A stretch of DNA of 29,424 nucleotides, taken from CAJCBL01 sp035298965. Lineage in GTDB: Bacteria > Verrucomicrobiota > Verrucomicrobiia > Opitutales > Opitutaceae. Below, piece by piece: positions 14,900 to 27,780 of the stretch (its first letter is position 1; the number at the start of each line of letters is the position of its first letter). Location of the stretch: assembly GCA_035298965.1 (NCBI GenBank), contig DATGXO010000029.1:1-29424 (forward strand), in the 5' to 3' direction. The notes under the pieces were generated by a model that was not told the DNA's origin, ran no database searches, and saw only the letters and a list, made by a program, of their open reading frames with translations. The translations under genes and the position numbers were made by a program.

Positions 14900-15766
14900 A
14901 TGATCGTCATCCACGATCCCGCGTGCGCGGAGTTCGGCAGCCCTGAGCGGCCGGAACAACCCGCCCGGGTGATCAAGACCGCCGAGCTGCTGCGCGCCAA
15001 CCATCCCGATTGGGAATGGCAGCGGCCCGGCGCGGTCGCCGAGGAGACGATCCTGCTCGCGCACGACGCCGCGCTGCTCGCGCGCCTGCGCAAGCCCGAG
15101 GAGTTCGATGCCGACACGCCGTATTTCGACCGCATCGCGGACCACGCGTTGCGCTCGGTGGCCGGTGCGCTCACGGCGTTGGAGCACGCGCTTGCGGGGC
15201 GGCAGGCGTTTTCGTTGCTGCGTCCGCCCGGGCATCACGCGACGCGCAGCCGGGCGATGGGTTTTTGTTATCTCAACCAGGTCGCGGTCGCGGCGCTCGA
15301 GGCGCGGCGGCGCGGGATCGCGCGCGTGGCGGTGTGGGATTTCGACGCACACCACGGCAACGGCACCGAGGACATCCTGGCCGGCGTGGCGGGCGCGTTG
15401 TACGTGTCGGTGCACCAGGCGCCGTGTTATCCCGGCACCGGACTCGGCTCCGAGGCGAACTGCTTGAACTTCCCCGTCGCGCCGCGGCTGCCGCGCGAGG
15501 AGTTGCTCGAGATCATGCGCCGTTCGTGGAATGCGCTGCTCGCCTTCCATCCCGACCTCGTGCTCGTGTCCGCCGGCTTCGATGCCTACGAACGCGACCC
15601 GGTCGCGCAGCTCACGGCGAACGTCGCCGACTACGGCAGCCTCGGCCGCTGGGTGCGCGAGGCGAACCTTCCCACCGCCGTGATCCTCGAGGGCGGCTAC
15701 AGCGGCGACTTGCCGTCGCTCGTGGATGCCTTTCTGACTTCCTGGGACGCCGCCGCGCCCCGCTGA
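14900..15766 (+). CDS. histone deacetylase superfamily protein
   Basis: The 288-residue zinc enzyme belongs to the HDAC/acetoin-utilisation/acetylpolyamine amidohydrolase superfamily. Motifs appear in order. RPPGHHATRSRAMGFCYLNQ has the active-site pair H112-H113, and WDFDAHHGNGTEDI has zinc ligands D149 and H151. SAGFDAYERDP has the third ligand D228, and LEGGY has the transition-state tyrosine Y267. All key residues are present, so it should be active on an acetylated lysine, polyamine or similar amide. The start is the ATG at 14900; a very long upstream frame is a GC artefact. rnd follows after only 12 bases, so they are probably co-transcribed. Confidence 0.92.
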   Translation: MIVIHDPACAEFGSPERPEQPARVIKTAELLRANHPDWEWQRPGAVAEETILLAHDAALLARLRKPEEFDADTPYFDRIADHALRSVAGALTALEHALAGRQAFSLLRPPGHHATRSRAMGFCYLNQVAVAALEARRRGIARVAVWDFDAHHGNGTEDILAGVAGALYVSVHQAPCYPGTGLGSEANCLNFPVAPRLPREELLEIMRRSWNALLAFHPDLVLVSAGFDAYERDPVAQLTANVADYGSLGRWVREANLPTAVILEGGYSGDLPSLVDAFLTSWDAAAPR

Positions 15767-15778
15767 ACGCCTTTTCCT

Positions 15779-16906
15779 GTGTCTTCCCACGACGAAAATT
15801 TCACCCTCATCTCGTTGCCTGGCGAACTCGCGCCGCTGCTCGCCGCGCTCGACCGCGCGACGGAGGTCTCGATCGACACCGAGGCCGACAACCTCTTCCG
15901 CTACCGCACGCGCGTGTGCCTCATGCAGATCCACGCGGCGGGGGAGACGTTCCTCCTCGACCTGCTCACCGGCGTGCCGCTCGACCCGCTCTGGGAACGC
16001 CTCCGGCGGAAGCACCTGATCATGCACGGCAGCGACTACGATCTGCGGCTCCTGTACGAGGAGTACGGATTCGTAGCCACGTCGCTCTTCGACACGATGC
16101 TCGCCGCGCAGCTGTTGAACCGCCCGCGCTTCGGCCTGGCGTCGCTGCTGCAGGACCACTTCAACGTGACCCTCGCGAAGGAGGGCCAGAAAGCCAACTG
16201 GTCGAAGCGGCCGATCACCGAGAAACTGCTCAACTACGCCGCCAAGGACGTGATCTTCCTGCCGGCCCTGCGCGACCTGCTGCTCGCCGAACTCGAGCAA
16301 CGCGGCCGTGTCGACTGGCTGCGCCAGAAGTGCGATTGGCAGATCCGCACCGCGCTCTCCGGTTTCCCGAAGAACGACGAAAACTCCTGGCGCATCGGCC
16401 GCTCCGAACACCTGCGCGGGCGCGGCCTCTGCGTGTTGCACGATCTCTGGCACTGGCGCGAACGGCAGGCCGAGCGGATCGACACGCCGCCGTTCAAGGT
16501 CGTCGGCAACGACATGATCCTTCACCTCGCCGCCGCCGCGGATGCCGGCGATGCCCGCGCCGCCTTCGAGCAGCTGCACCTCGGCAAACGCGAACGCCTG
16601 CGCGAAAGCTTCGCCCGCGCGCTCGAGGCCGGCCTGTCGCGCGACCCTTCCTCGCTGCCGCGCCGCCGCAGCAACGGCGGCGATCGCCAACCGCTCTCCG
16701 CGCGCGAACTCGAGCGGCAGGACAAGATCCGCGAGACGCGCGACCGCGAGGCGAAGCGTCTTAACCTCGATCCCACGCTCATCGCCAGCCGCTCCCAGCT
16801 CTCGCAACTCGCGCGCGAGCCGGAGAAACTCGCCGAGTTGCTGCTCCCTTGGCAGGCCCGCCTGTTGCAGGATTGCGAAGCGCTGACGTCGCCCGTGGAA
16901 AGCTGA
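15779..16906 (+). CDS. rnd: ribonuclease D
   Basis: The 375-residue 3'-5' exoribonuclease acts in tRNA and small-RNA 3' trimming. The DEDDy exonuclease domain spans about 1-170. D33 and E35 are in VSIDTEADN, D88 is in MHGSDYDLRLL, and Y153 with D157 are in NYAAKDVIFL. An HRDC domain follows at roughly 205-285 (FPKNDENSWRIGRSEHLRGRGL), and a second helical region closes the protein. The start is GTG at 15779, 12 bases after the deacetylase stop. The length matches E. coli RNase D. Confidence 0.92.
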   Translation: MSSHDENFTLISLPGELAPLLAALDRATEVSIDTEADNLFRYRTRVCLMQIHAAGETFLLDLLTGVPLDPLWERLRRKHLIMHGSDYDLRLLYEEYGFVATSLFDTMLAAQLLNRPRFGLASLLQDHFNVTLAKEGQKANWSKRPITEKLLNYAAKDVIFLPALRDLLLAELEQRGRVDWLRQKCDWQIRTALSGFPKNDENSWRIGRSEHLRGRGLCVLHDLWHWRERQAERIDTPPFKVVGNDMILHLAAAADAGDARAAFEQLHLGKRERLRESFARALEAGLSRDPSSLPRRRSNGGDRQPLSARELERQDKIRETRDREAKRLNLDPTLIASRSQLSQLAREPEKLAELLLPWQARLLQDCEALTSPVES

Positions 16907-17060
16907 GCCGACGATTCGGTCGAGCGACGAGCGTCGAGTGTCGAGGGCCCGTGCGTCGCGATCCGACCAGGAATGGCGCATGGGTCCGATGGGGCGGTGG
17001 TTCGGCCTGCCAACAGAGCCCGCGCCGGCGGAGGCACGAAGAAGGTGGAACTGTCCATGG

Positions 17061-17113
17061 GTAGGGCGAACCCTCCGGGTGAGCCACGGCTCGGCGGGGA
17101 CGCCTCGCCCTAC
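17061..17113. repeat. imperfect palindromic element with GTAGGGCGA ends
   Basis: The ends gtagggcga (17061-17069) and tcgccctac (17105-17113) are perfect inverted repeats. A smaller inverted pair, gagcc/ggctc, sits inside at 17081-17092. It has the GTAG 5' end seen in REP-type elements. It lies 80 bases upstream of metX in a 286-base gene-free stretch (16907-17192) that holds nothing else I can name. Confidence 0.65.
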
Positions 17114-17192
17114 CTCAATCAAGGCCGTTTTCGTCGTGAGGATCGGGGGCGCCGCCACCGCTTCCGTTGACGCCGGCCCGGCGCGCGCCACG

Positions 17193-18368
17193 ATGCGCGC
17201 CGTGAACGACTCATCCGAGGAACTTGAATTGGCGCGCTCCGAGCCGGGCGAAGTGGGCTTGGTCGAGGCGCGCGATTTCGTGTCCGAAGAACCGTTCATC
17301 TTCGACAACGGCCAGACGATCCCGGGCTTCACGCTGCGTTACGAGACGTACGGCCGGCTCAACGCCGCGCGCGACAACGCCATCTTCGTCGCCCACGCGC
17401 TCAGCGGCGATCACCACGCGGCCGGCGTGCACTCGCTGGCGGATCGCAAGCCGGGTTGGTGGAACAACATCATCGGGCCCGGCAAGGCGCTCGACACGAA
17501 CAAGTACTTCGTCGTTTGCAGCAACTGCCTCGGCGGTTGCGTGGGCTCCACCGGGCCCAGCTCGCTCAACCCCGCGACCGGCCGGCCGTGGGGCACGGCG
17601 TTTCCGCAACTGACCGTGCGCGACATGGTGCGTGCCGACAAACGCCTGTTCGACCACCTCGGCGTGACGGCGCTGCACGCGGCCGTGGGCGGCTCGATGG
17701 GCGGCATGCGCGTGCTGCAGTTCGGCATCGAGTTTCCCGGTTTCGTGCGGCGGTTGCTGCCGATGGCGACGACCGCGCGCGAGAACGCCCAGGCGATCGC
17801 GTTCAACGCCGTCGGCCGCGAGGCGATCGTGCAGGATCCGGACTGGCACCGCGGCGAGTACCCGAAGGGCGGCGGGCCGCGCGTGGGCCTCGCGATCGCG
17901 CGCATGATGGCGCACATCACGTACCTTTCCGACGCGTCGATGGAGCAGAAATTCGGTCGACGGAAACGCGGCGGCACGACCGCGCCCGAGGCCGCGGCGA
18001 GTTTCGACCCGCAGTACGAGGTCGAGCGCTATCTTCAGCACCAGGGCCAGTCGTTCATCAACCGTTTCGACGCCAACACGTACCTCTACATCACCCGCGC
18101 GATCGACGACTTCGATCTCGCCGGCGCGTACGGCTCGCTCGAGCAGGCGTTCCGCGAGGTGCGCGCGCGCACGCTCTGCGTGGCGTTCACCAGCGACTGG
18201 CTTTTCCCGACGGCGCAGAACCGCGAGATCGTGCTCGCATTGCTCCGCGCCGGGAAGGCGGCGAGCTACGCCGAACTGGCCACGGACCTCGGGCACGATT
18301 CGTTCCTGCTCGATTCGCCGCAGCTCTACGATCTCGTGCGCGATTTCCTCGCCGGCCCGCTGGAGTGA
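17193..18368 (+). CDS. metX: homoserine O-acyltransferase (MetX family)
   Basis: The 391-residue alpha/beta-hydrolase enzyme acylates homoserine in methionine synthesis. The nucleophile elbow is AAVGGSMGGM with S168. The rest of the triad is D335 (TSDWLFP) and H368 (LGHDSFLL). HALSGDHHAAG and NCLGGCVGSTGPSS are family blocks. Most MetX proteins use acetyl-CoA, but some use succinyl-CoA, and I cannot tell from sequence alone. I start it at the ATG at 17193; the longer frame covers the palindromic element upstream and looks non-native. No metY or metW lies nearby. A perfect REP-like inverted repeat follows 19 bases after the stop. Confidence 0.93.
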   Translation: MRAVNDSSEELELARSEPGEVGLVEARDFVSEEPFIFDNGQTIPGFTLRYETYGRLNAARDNAIFVAHALSGDHHAAGVHSLADRKPGWWNNIIGPGKALDTNKYFVVCSNCLGGCVGSTGPSSLNPATGRPWGTAFPQLTVRDMVRADKRLFDHLGVTALHAAVGGSMGGMRVLQFGIEFPGFVRRLLPMATTARENAQAIAFNAVGREAIVQDPDWHRGEYPKGGGPRVGLAIARMMAHITYLSDASMEQKFGRRKRGGTTAPEAAASFDPQYEVERYLQHQGQSFINRFDANTYLYITRAIDDFDLAGAYGSLEQAFREVRARTLCVAFTSDWLFPTAQNREIVLALLRAGKAASYAELATDLGHDSFLLDSPQLYDLVRDFLAGPLE

Positions 18369-18387
18369 GCAGTGCGCCTTTCCGAGT

Positions 18388-18461
18388 GTAGGAGCCTGCT
18401 TGCAGGCGATTTCGAGCCCAGGATCGCGCCGAGCGCAGATCGCCTGCAAGCAGGCTCCTAC
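18388..18461. repeat. REPIN-like doublet: perfect 23-bp inverted repeat of a GTAG-led palindrome
   Basis: The arms 18388-18410 and 18439-18461 are exact reverse complements, separated by 28 bases. Each arm starts with GTAG and contains its own small palindrome, gcctgc-tt-gcaggc. This is the form of REP elements mobilised by RAYT (REP-associated tyrosine) transposases. The sequence also resembles Pseudomonas REPs. It lies just past metX and may also fold to end or protect its mRNA. Confidence 0.88.
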
Positions 18462-18582
18462 CTCGAAGCCGATCAGCCCTGCGGCCGCGCGATGGGTGGC
18501 CAAGTTTGACGGTTAAGGAAGCCGTGCGAAGACCGATCTAGGGTGCAGCCCCGGGGCGATTTTCCGCGTCCCGGCCAGCCGC

Positions 18583-23622
<5,040 letters not shown>

Positions 23623-23647
23623 CCTTCGCGCGACGCGCGGGCGCCGA

Positions 23648-24109
23648 TCAGGCCTTGGCGCGCGGCCAATCGGTGCGCGTGCCCGGGATGTGCTTGTTGC
23701 CCCACTCGGCAGCGGCGAAAAGCACCGGCTTGAGATCGAGGCAGGCGGCGGTGGGCACGTATTCGTGCCGAACCGGGTTCTCCTGATAGGCGGTCTTCTC
23801 GAGGAGGCCGGCCTGCTCGAGACGTTTGAGGCGCTCGGCGAGGATGTTGGTCGGGATCCCTTCGGGCGAGGCGACGAAATCGCCGTACCGGCGCCGCCCG
23901 AGCAGAAGATCGCGCACGACGAGCAACGTCCATTTGTCGCCGAGCAGATCGAGGGTGCAGGCGAGCGGGCAGTCGGAGCGGACGAGGGCGGCGGGGCGTT
24001 TCGGGCGGGATTTCTTCAACCCGGCCAGCGTGGCGCGGACGGCGGCGGGCGACAAGGCCAACCCGGGGCGGGATTCGCGACTTGCAGAAAACAAGCGACG
24101 CGCCTTCAT
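23648..24109 (-). CDS. HxlR-family winged-helix transcriptional regulator
   Basis: The 153-residue protein (with the ATG at 24109) carries the HxlR core: SDCPLACTLDLLGDKWTLLV, RDLLLGRRRYGDF, then the recognition region GIPTNILAERLKRLEQAGLL and the wing YVPTAACLDLKPVLF. The first cysteine of CPLAC is the position that senses redox or electrophiles in relatives such as HypR. HxlR proteins are usually 110-130 residues; this start adds about 35 unconserved residues and covers one operator-like site. A TTG at 24061 would give 137 residues and leave both sites upstream, and may be the true start. It diverges from the cupin gene, which it probably controls together with itself. Confidence 0.9.
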   Translation of the reverse strand: MKARRLFSASRESRPGLALSPAAVRATLAGLKKSRPKRPAALVRSDCPLACTLDLLGDKWTLLVVRDLLLGRRRYGDFVASPEGIPTNILAERLKRLEQAGLLEKTAYQENPVRHEYVPTAACLDLKPVLFAAAEWGNKHIPGTRTDWPRAKA

Positions 24110-24129
24110 GCGACTTGCGAAACGCAAGT
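24077..24129. promoter_or_regulatory. double operator-like inverted repeats between hxlR and cupin gene
   Basis: Site 1, acttgcg-aaa-cgcaagt at 24113-24129, is a perfect 7-bp inverted repeat. Site 2, with cttg/caag arms at 24081-24095, is a weaker relative. Both begin gcgacttgc (24077 and 24110), and their centres are 33 bases apart, about three helical turns. They lie at the divergent hxlR/cupin starts, where an autoregulating HxlR dimer would bind. Confidence 0.65.
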
Positions 24130-24135
24130 AACACC

Positions 24136-24612
24136 ATGAAATCCCAAGATTCCTCCGTCCCCACTTCCGTCGCCGAATTCGGACCGCTCGCCGCACTCGG
24201 GAGCCGCCGTGACTCGGTCCTCGCCGGGAAGGTTTTCCTCTCGAAGCCGCTCGGCCTCACGAGCTGTGAGATCAGCCTCAACCGCGTGCCGGCCGGCCAT
24301 GGCTACCCTTTCAAACACAAGCACCGGCGTAACGAGGAGGTGTTCATCGTCATTGGCGGGCGGGGGGTGTTTCTCGCCGACGGCCGCGAAATCCCGCTGC
24401 GGGAGGGCAGCGTGGTGCGCGTGGCGCCGGAGGTGGAGCGGACGTTGGCGGCCGCCGAGGATGAGCCTCTCGACTACATCTGCTTCCAGGCGCCGCAGGG
24501 CGCGATGCCCTACAGCTTCATGGAGGACGGATACCCGACCTCGTTCGAGGTGCCGTTCAAGCACACGCTCCCTGTGCCCGAGGGGCTGCGCCGCAAACTG
24601 CAGGAGGGCTGA
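24136..24612 (+). CDS. cupin-fold protein under probable HxlR control
   Basis: This 158-residue single-domain cupin has its first motif at FKHKHRRNEEVFIVIGGRGVF. H61, H63 and E68 are candidate metal ligands, and the G-x-G turn is at about 75-77. The second motif (GSVVRVAPEVERTLAA) keeps the G and P but has Arg where the fourth metal-binding His usually sits, so metal binding may be weak or lost. The rest reads as a small beta-barrel with a C-terminal tail. Function is not deducible; relatives include isomerases and dioxygenases. The ATG at 24136 directly follows the operator and has no Shine-Dalgarno site. A 7-bp hairpin lies 8 bases after the stop (24620-24639). Confidence 0.85.
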   Translation: MKSQDSSVPTSVAEFGPLAALGSRRDSVLAGKVFLSKPLGLTSCEISLNRVPAGHGYPFKHKHRRNEEVFIVIGGRGVFLADGREIPLREGSVVRVAPEVERTLAAAEDEPLDYICFQAPQGAMPYSFMEDGYPTSFEVPFKHTLPVPEGLRRKLQEG

Positions 24613-24742
24613 CCACCTGTTGTCGTTATTTGACGACAAACCGGACCGGGTACGTGGCGAAATTTCCGCTCGCCAGCTGTCGCCGCCGCTTCCGTACTCG
24701 TCGTCGGCTGAGACCTTAACCCGCAGTTGCGGCCTCGGCCGG

Positions 24743-24784
24743 ACCCCCGCCTGGCCCCCCACACTGGATCGGCGGGGGTTTTTT
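24743..24784 (+). terminator. intrinsic terminator on the plus strand
   Basis: A 9-bp stem (acccccgcc / ggcgggggt, 24743-24751 with 24771-24779) with a 19-base loop is followed by a run of six T (24779-24784). It is about 130 bases past the cupin stop and would end that transcript or a separate short RNA. Confidence 0.8.
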
Positions 24785-24806
24785 CTGCCCGGATCCGACG
24801 TGCGCG

Positions 24807-24844
24807 AAAACAAACGACCCGCCTCCGTTGCGGAAGGCGGGTCG
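24807..24844 (-). terminator. intrinsic terminator of tRNA-Phe
   Basis: A 10-bp stem (24815-24824 with 24835-24844) continues into a 3-bp inner stem (ccg/cgg) with a bulged base. On the minus strand it is followed by tttgtttt (24807-24814). It lies 5 bases past the encoded CCA of the tRNA. Confidence 0.85.
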
Positions 24845-24848
24845 AAAG

Positions 24849-24924
<76 letters not shown>

Positions 24925-24941
24925 ACGTCGGTGAGGGGGCG

Positions 24942-24971
24942 AATGAAGGTGGCGGGCTCTGGATGCGTCAA
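24942..24971 (-). promoter_or_regulatory. sigma70-type promoter of tRNA-Phe
   Basis: On the minus strand, TTGACG (24971-24966) is followed after 18 bases by TTCATT (24947-24942). The start point would fall about 10 bases before the mature 5' end at 24924. The -35 is good and the -10 is weak, but the position supports it. Confidence 0.5.
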
Positions 24972-25117
24972 TGGGAATTTTCCGCGCGGCGAGGAGCGTT
25001 CGCGCATGGCGTGCGTTTTCCGGCTGGCGCCGGTTTTTGCAGGCCAAGTCGCTGACCCGGCGATCCTCGGCGGGGTCACCTCGACGCGGTGGCCTACAGC
25101 GGGCGGCTGACCGGGCA

Positions 25118-25143
25118 TCGCCGCTCTCGCGAGCGGCGCCACC
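25118..25143 (-). repeat. palindromic repeat, copy 3 (variant) of the CGCCGYTC family
   Basis: The arms cgccgctc (25119-25126) and gagcggcg (25131-25138) close a tcgc loop, followed by ccacc. Read on minus it is the 12961/13741 repeat with T-to-C changes matched on both arms and two bases missing. It lies 13 bases after the SNF2 stop codon. Confidence 0.75.
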
Positions 25144-25151
25144 GGAGGACG

Positions 25152-27770
25152 TCAGCCGGCGAGAGCGCGGAGGTCGGCGAGTTCGAGGCGGGAGTTCAGG
25201 GCATCGCTGGCTTCGAAGACCTCGGCGAGGAGTTGGCGCTTCGTTTCCTGCAGCTGCAGCACCTTTTCTTCGACGGTGCCGGTGGCGACGAGCTTGTAGC
25301 TGGTGACGACGCGGGTCTGGCCGATACGGTGCGCGCGGTCCGTCGCCTGCGCCTCGGTGGCGGGGTTCCACCACGGGTCGAGGTGCACGACGGTGTCGGC
25401 TCCGGTGAGGTTGAGGCCGGTGCCGCCGGCTTTGAGGGAGATCAGGAAAACGGGCACGGCGGCGTCGGCTTGGAAGCGGTCGACTTCCGCCTGTCGCGCT
25501 TTTGCGGTCATCGAACCGTCGAGATAACAGCAGGGGATTTCCTGCGCGGCGAGTTCCTCGCGCAGGAGGCCAAGCAGCCGGGTGAACTGCGAGAACACGA
25601 GGAGGCGGTGGCCGTCGTCGAGCGCCTCAGAGAGCAGCTCGCGGAAGACAGCGAGCTTGGCGGAATCGGCGGCGGCGAAGCGCGACGTGGCCTCGGGTTT
25701 CTCGATCAGCCGCGGATCGCAACAGACCTGCCGCAGGCGCAGGAGTTGCGTGAGCACGGCGAGGCGGACCTGCGACTCCGGGCGGCGGTCGTAGGCGAGC
25801 GCGTCGATCTCGCGGTCGGTGGCGGCGCGGACCTCGTCGTAGCAGGCGCGTTGTTTGTCGGAGAGTTCGCACCACAGGACCTGCTCGAGCTTGGGCGGCA
25901 GCTCGGTGGCAACCTGGGCCTTGGTGCGGCGGAGAATGTAGGGCGCGGTCTGGCGGTGGAGGCGTTGCTCGTGCCACTTGCGCTCCTCGCCGCGGGCGTC
26001 GGCCGGGATCTGCCCCACGGCACCGGGGAGCACGATGTCGAAGAGCGAGCGGAGATCGTCGAGCGAGTTCTCGACCGGCGTGCCGGTGAGGCAGAAACGC
26101 GCGCCGGCGGAGAGCGCCCGGAGCGCGGCGGCGGCCTGCGTGCGGCGGTTCTTGGCGTGCTGGGCTTCGTCGGCGATGAGGCAGCACAGGTCAGCCTCGG
26201 CGAAGAGCTCCTGATCGCGCACCAGCGTGCCGTACGAGGTGACGACGACATCGTGCGTACGTCCGTCGGGAGAGGCGGCGAGGCGGCTGGCGCCGTGGTG
26301 CACGAAGACGCGTAGCTCGGGCGCGAAGCGGGCGAGTTCGCGTCGCCAGTTTTCGGTGAGAGAAGCGGGGCAGACGACGAGGGAGGTGGCGCGCGGTGCG
26401 GCCGCGCGTGTTTCGGGAGTGGCGGTCCCGGAATGCAGCGCCGAGAGCAGCGCGGCGGCTTGGGCGGTCTTGCCGAGGCCCATCTCGTCGGCGAGCACGC
26501 CGCCGAGTCCGTGGCGCGCCAGGTGCCAGAGCCAGGCGACTCCGAGATTCTGGTATGAACGGAGGGTGCCGGCGAGCGCGGCGGGAATTGGCACGGGTGG
26601 GAGCTGGGTGAGCTGGCGGAGCGCTTCGCTCTGCGAGCGCCACTCCTCGGGCGGGCGGAAGTTGGGCGAGAGCGCCTCGAGCGTTTCCTGCAGCTCGGCG
26701 GCGCGGTGGCGGGCGACGCGCTGGCGCGAGCTCGGGAGCAACGGCGCCTCGAGCGAGCCGGCGAGGACCTGCTGCGCGTGGTGCAGTTGCTCGATGGCGG
26801 CAGTCGGCACGAGGTAGATCGCGCCGCCGTGCTCGACGTAGCCGCGGCCCTGGGAGAGCTGCGTCTTCAGCGTGTCGAGCGAGGCGCCGCCGGCCTCGAG
26901 TGCGACGGAGACCTCGAACTCGTCGCCCAGCGCGGTGACGTTCGTGGCGATGGAGGCGAGGCGGAGCTTGGCGGTGTTGCGGCGGAAGTTGTCGGTGAAC
27001 TGCGCGTTCCAGCCCTTCTCCAGGCGTTCCCAGTGGGCGGCGAGGAACGAGAGCGTGCGGTGGCGGTCGCGCAGCCACCATTTGCGGGAAGCGGCCTCGA
27101 GCTGGAAACCGGCGGTTTTCACGGCGTCAAGGATCGCCGGGTACGCGATGTTCTCGCGCGAGGGCAGCGTCAGCGCCAGGTAGTGCTCGGAGCCGTCGAC
27201 CACGAGGCCGGTGGCGACCGGCTCGGTCGGGCGGACACTTTGGCCGGGACGAAGCGGCGGGACGTTGGGGCTGCGGCCGAGGCGCGGGCTGGGCGGGAGC
27301 GAGGGACGCGGCGCGCCGAGCGGTTTGCGGGCGGAGGCGAGCTGTTTGATCAGCGCGGCGCGATCGGGCGAAGCGGAGGCGCCGGTTGCGGCCTGGGGCG
27401 AGCGGATCGCGGGGCTGGCGGGCTGCGGGTAGGGCGCGGGATTTCCGGTCTCGGGTTTCCGCTCTCCGGTTTCGGCAAGATGCTCGCTCACCTCGAAGAG
27501 TGTATCACCGCGCCACGGGATGGGCTCGAAGGGATAGTTGGCCCAGCGGAATACGGGTTGGCCGCGGAGCAGGAAAACGATCGCGCGCAGCTCGGCGCGT
27601 TTCATCTGCAACAACCAAGGGCCGGCGCCGGTGCAGGCGGCGAGGAGGACCTCGGGGAGATTCGACGGGGAGCCTTCGATCTTCAGCGGAATGGCGTCGC
27701 GCGGCGCGCAGCTCGCCAGATTCGGCGGGAGCAGGACGCGGAGCGGCCGGGTGGCGGGCGTGACGGCCAT
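25152..27770 (-). CDS. SNF2-family DEAD-like helicase / ATP-dependent DNA translocase
   Basis: This 872-residue protein has a C-terminal SNF2 ATPase. Walker A is ADEMGLGKTAQ (about 428-435), and Walker B is DEAQ (534-537). LTGTPVENSLDDLRSLFDIV follows, then GGTGLNLTGAD and the motif VI box DRAHRIGQ (811-818). Before it lies a bacterial SNF2-associated region, about 185-400, which includes FEVSVALEAGGASLDTLKTQ. Residues 95-185 form a Pro/Ala/Ser-rich linker partly written in 7-base repeats (27439-27473). Family members move along DNA and remodel protein-DNA complexes; no nuclease or methylase is fused or adjacent. It lies 10 bases after plsC on the same strand, and a palindromic repeat follows its stop. 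Confidence 0.93.
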   Translation of the reverse strand: MAVTPATRPLRVLLPPNLASCAPRDAIPLKIEGSPSNLPEVLLAACTGAGPWLLQMKRAELRAIVFLLRGQPVFRWANYPFEPIPWRGDTLFEVSEHLAETGERKPETGNPAPYPQPASPAIRSPQAATGASASPDRAALIKQLASARKPLGAPRPSLPPSPRLGRSPNVPPLRPGQSVRPTEPVATGLVVDGSEHYLALTLPSRENIAYPAILDAVKTAGFQLEAASRKWWLRDRHRTLSFLAAHWERLEKGWNAQFTDNFRRNTAKLRLASIATNVTALGDEFEVSVALEAGGASLDTLKTQLSQGRGYVEHGGAIYLVPTAAIEQLHHAQQVLAGSLEAPLLPSSRQRVARHRAAELQETLEALSPNFRPPEEWRSQSEALRQLTQLPPVPIPAALAGTLRSYQNLGVAWLWHLARHGLGGVLADEMGLGKTAQAAALLSALHSGTATPETRAAAPRATSLVVCPASLTENWRRELARFAPELRVFVHHGASRLAASPDGRTHDVVVTSYGTLVRDQELFAEADLCCLIADEAQHAKNRRTQAAAALRALSAGARFCLTGTPVENSLDDLRSLFDIVLPGAVGQIPADARGEERKWHEQRLHRQTAPYILRRTKAQVATELPPKLEQVLWCELSDKQRACYDEVRAATDREIDALAYDRRPESQVRLAVLTQLLRLRQVCCDPRLIEKPEATSRFAAADSAKLAVFRELLSEALDDGHRLLVFSQFTRLLGLLREELAAQEIPCCYLDGSMTAKARQAEVDRFQADAAVPVFLISLKAGGTGLNLTGADTVVHLDPWWNPATEAQATDRAHRIGQTRVVTSYKLVATGTVEEKVLQLQETKRQLLAEVFEASDALNSRLELADLRALAG
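27439..27473 (-). repeat. five heptad (GARNNNN) repeats inside the SNF2 gene
   Basis: Read on minus, five consecutive 7-mers are gaaaccg, gagagcg, gaaaccc, gagaccg and gaaatcc. They keep GA-purine at positions 1-3 and encode ETGERKPETGNP in the linker. The rule is the same as in the prfA-prmC spacer block. Confidence 0.7.
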
Positions 27771-27780
27771 GGCGCGACGT

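Noticed and set aside
16907..17192. SAM or similar riboswitch upstream of metX
   Set aside because: I looked for SAM-I and SAM-II cores and found none; the palindrome at 17061-17113 is better explained as a repeat.
14864..17332. 822-codon minus-strand frame opposite the deacetylase and rnd
   Set aside because: It covers two solid plus-strand genes and shows no recognisable domain.
25020..25038. 5-bp hairpin plus TTTTT on plus between the tRNA and SNF2
   Set aside because: Both flanking genes are on minus and no plus-strand transcript is expected; the stem is short.
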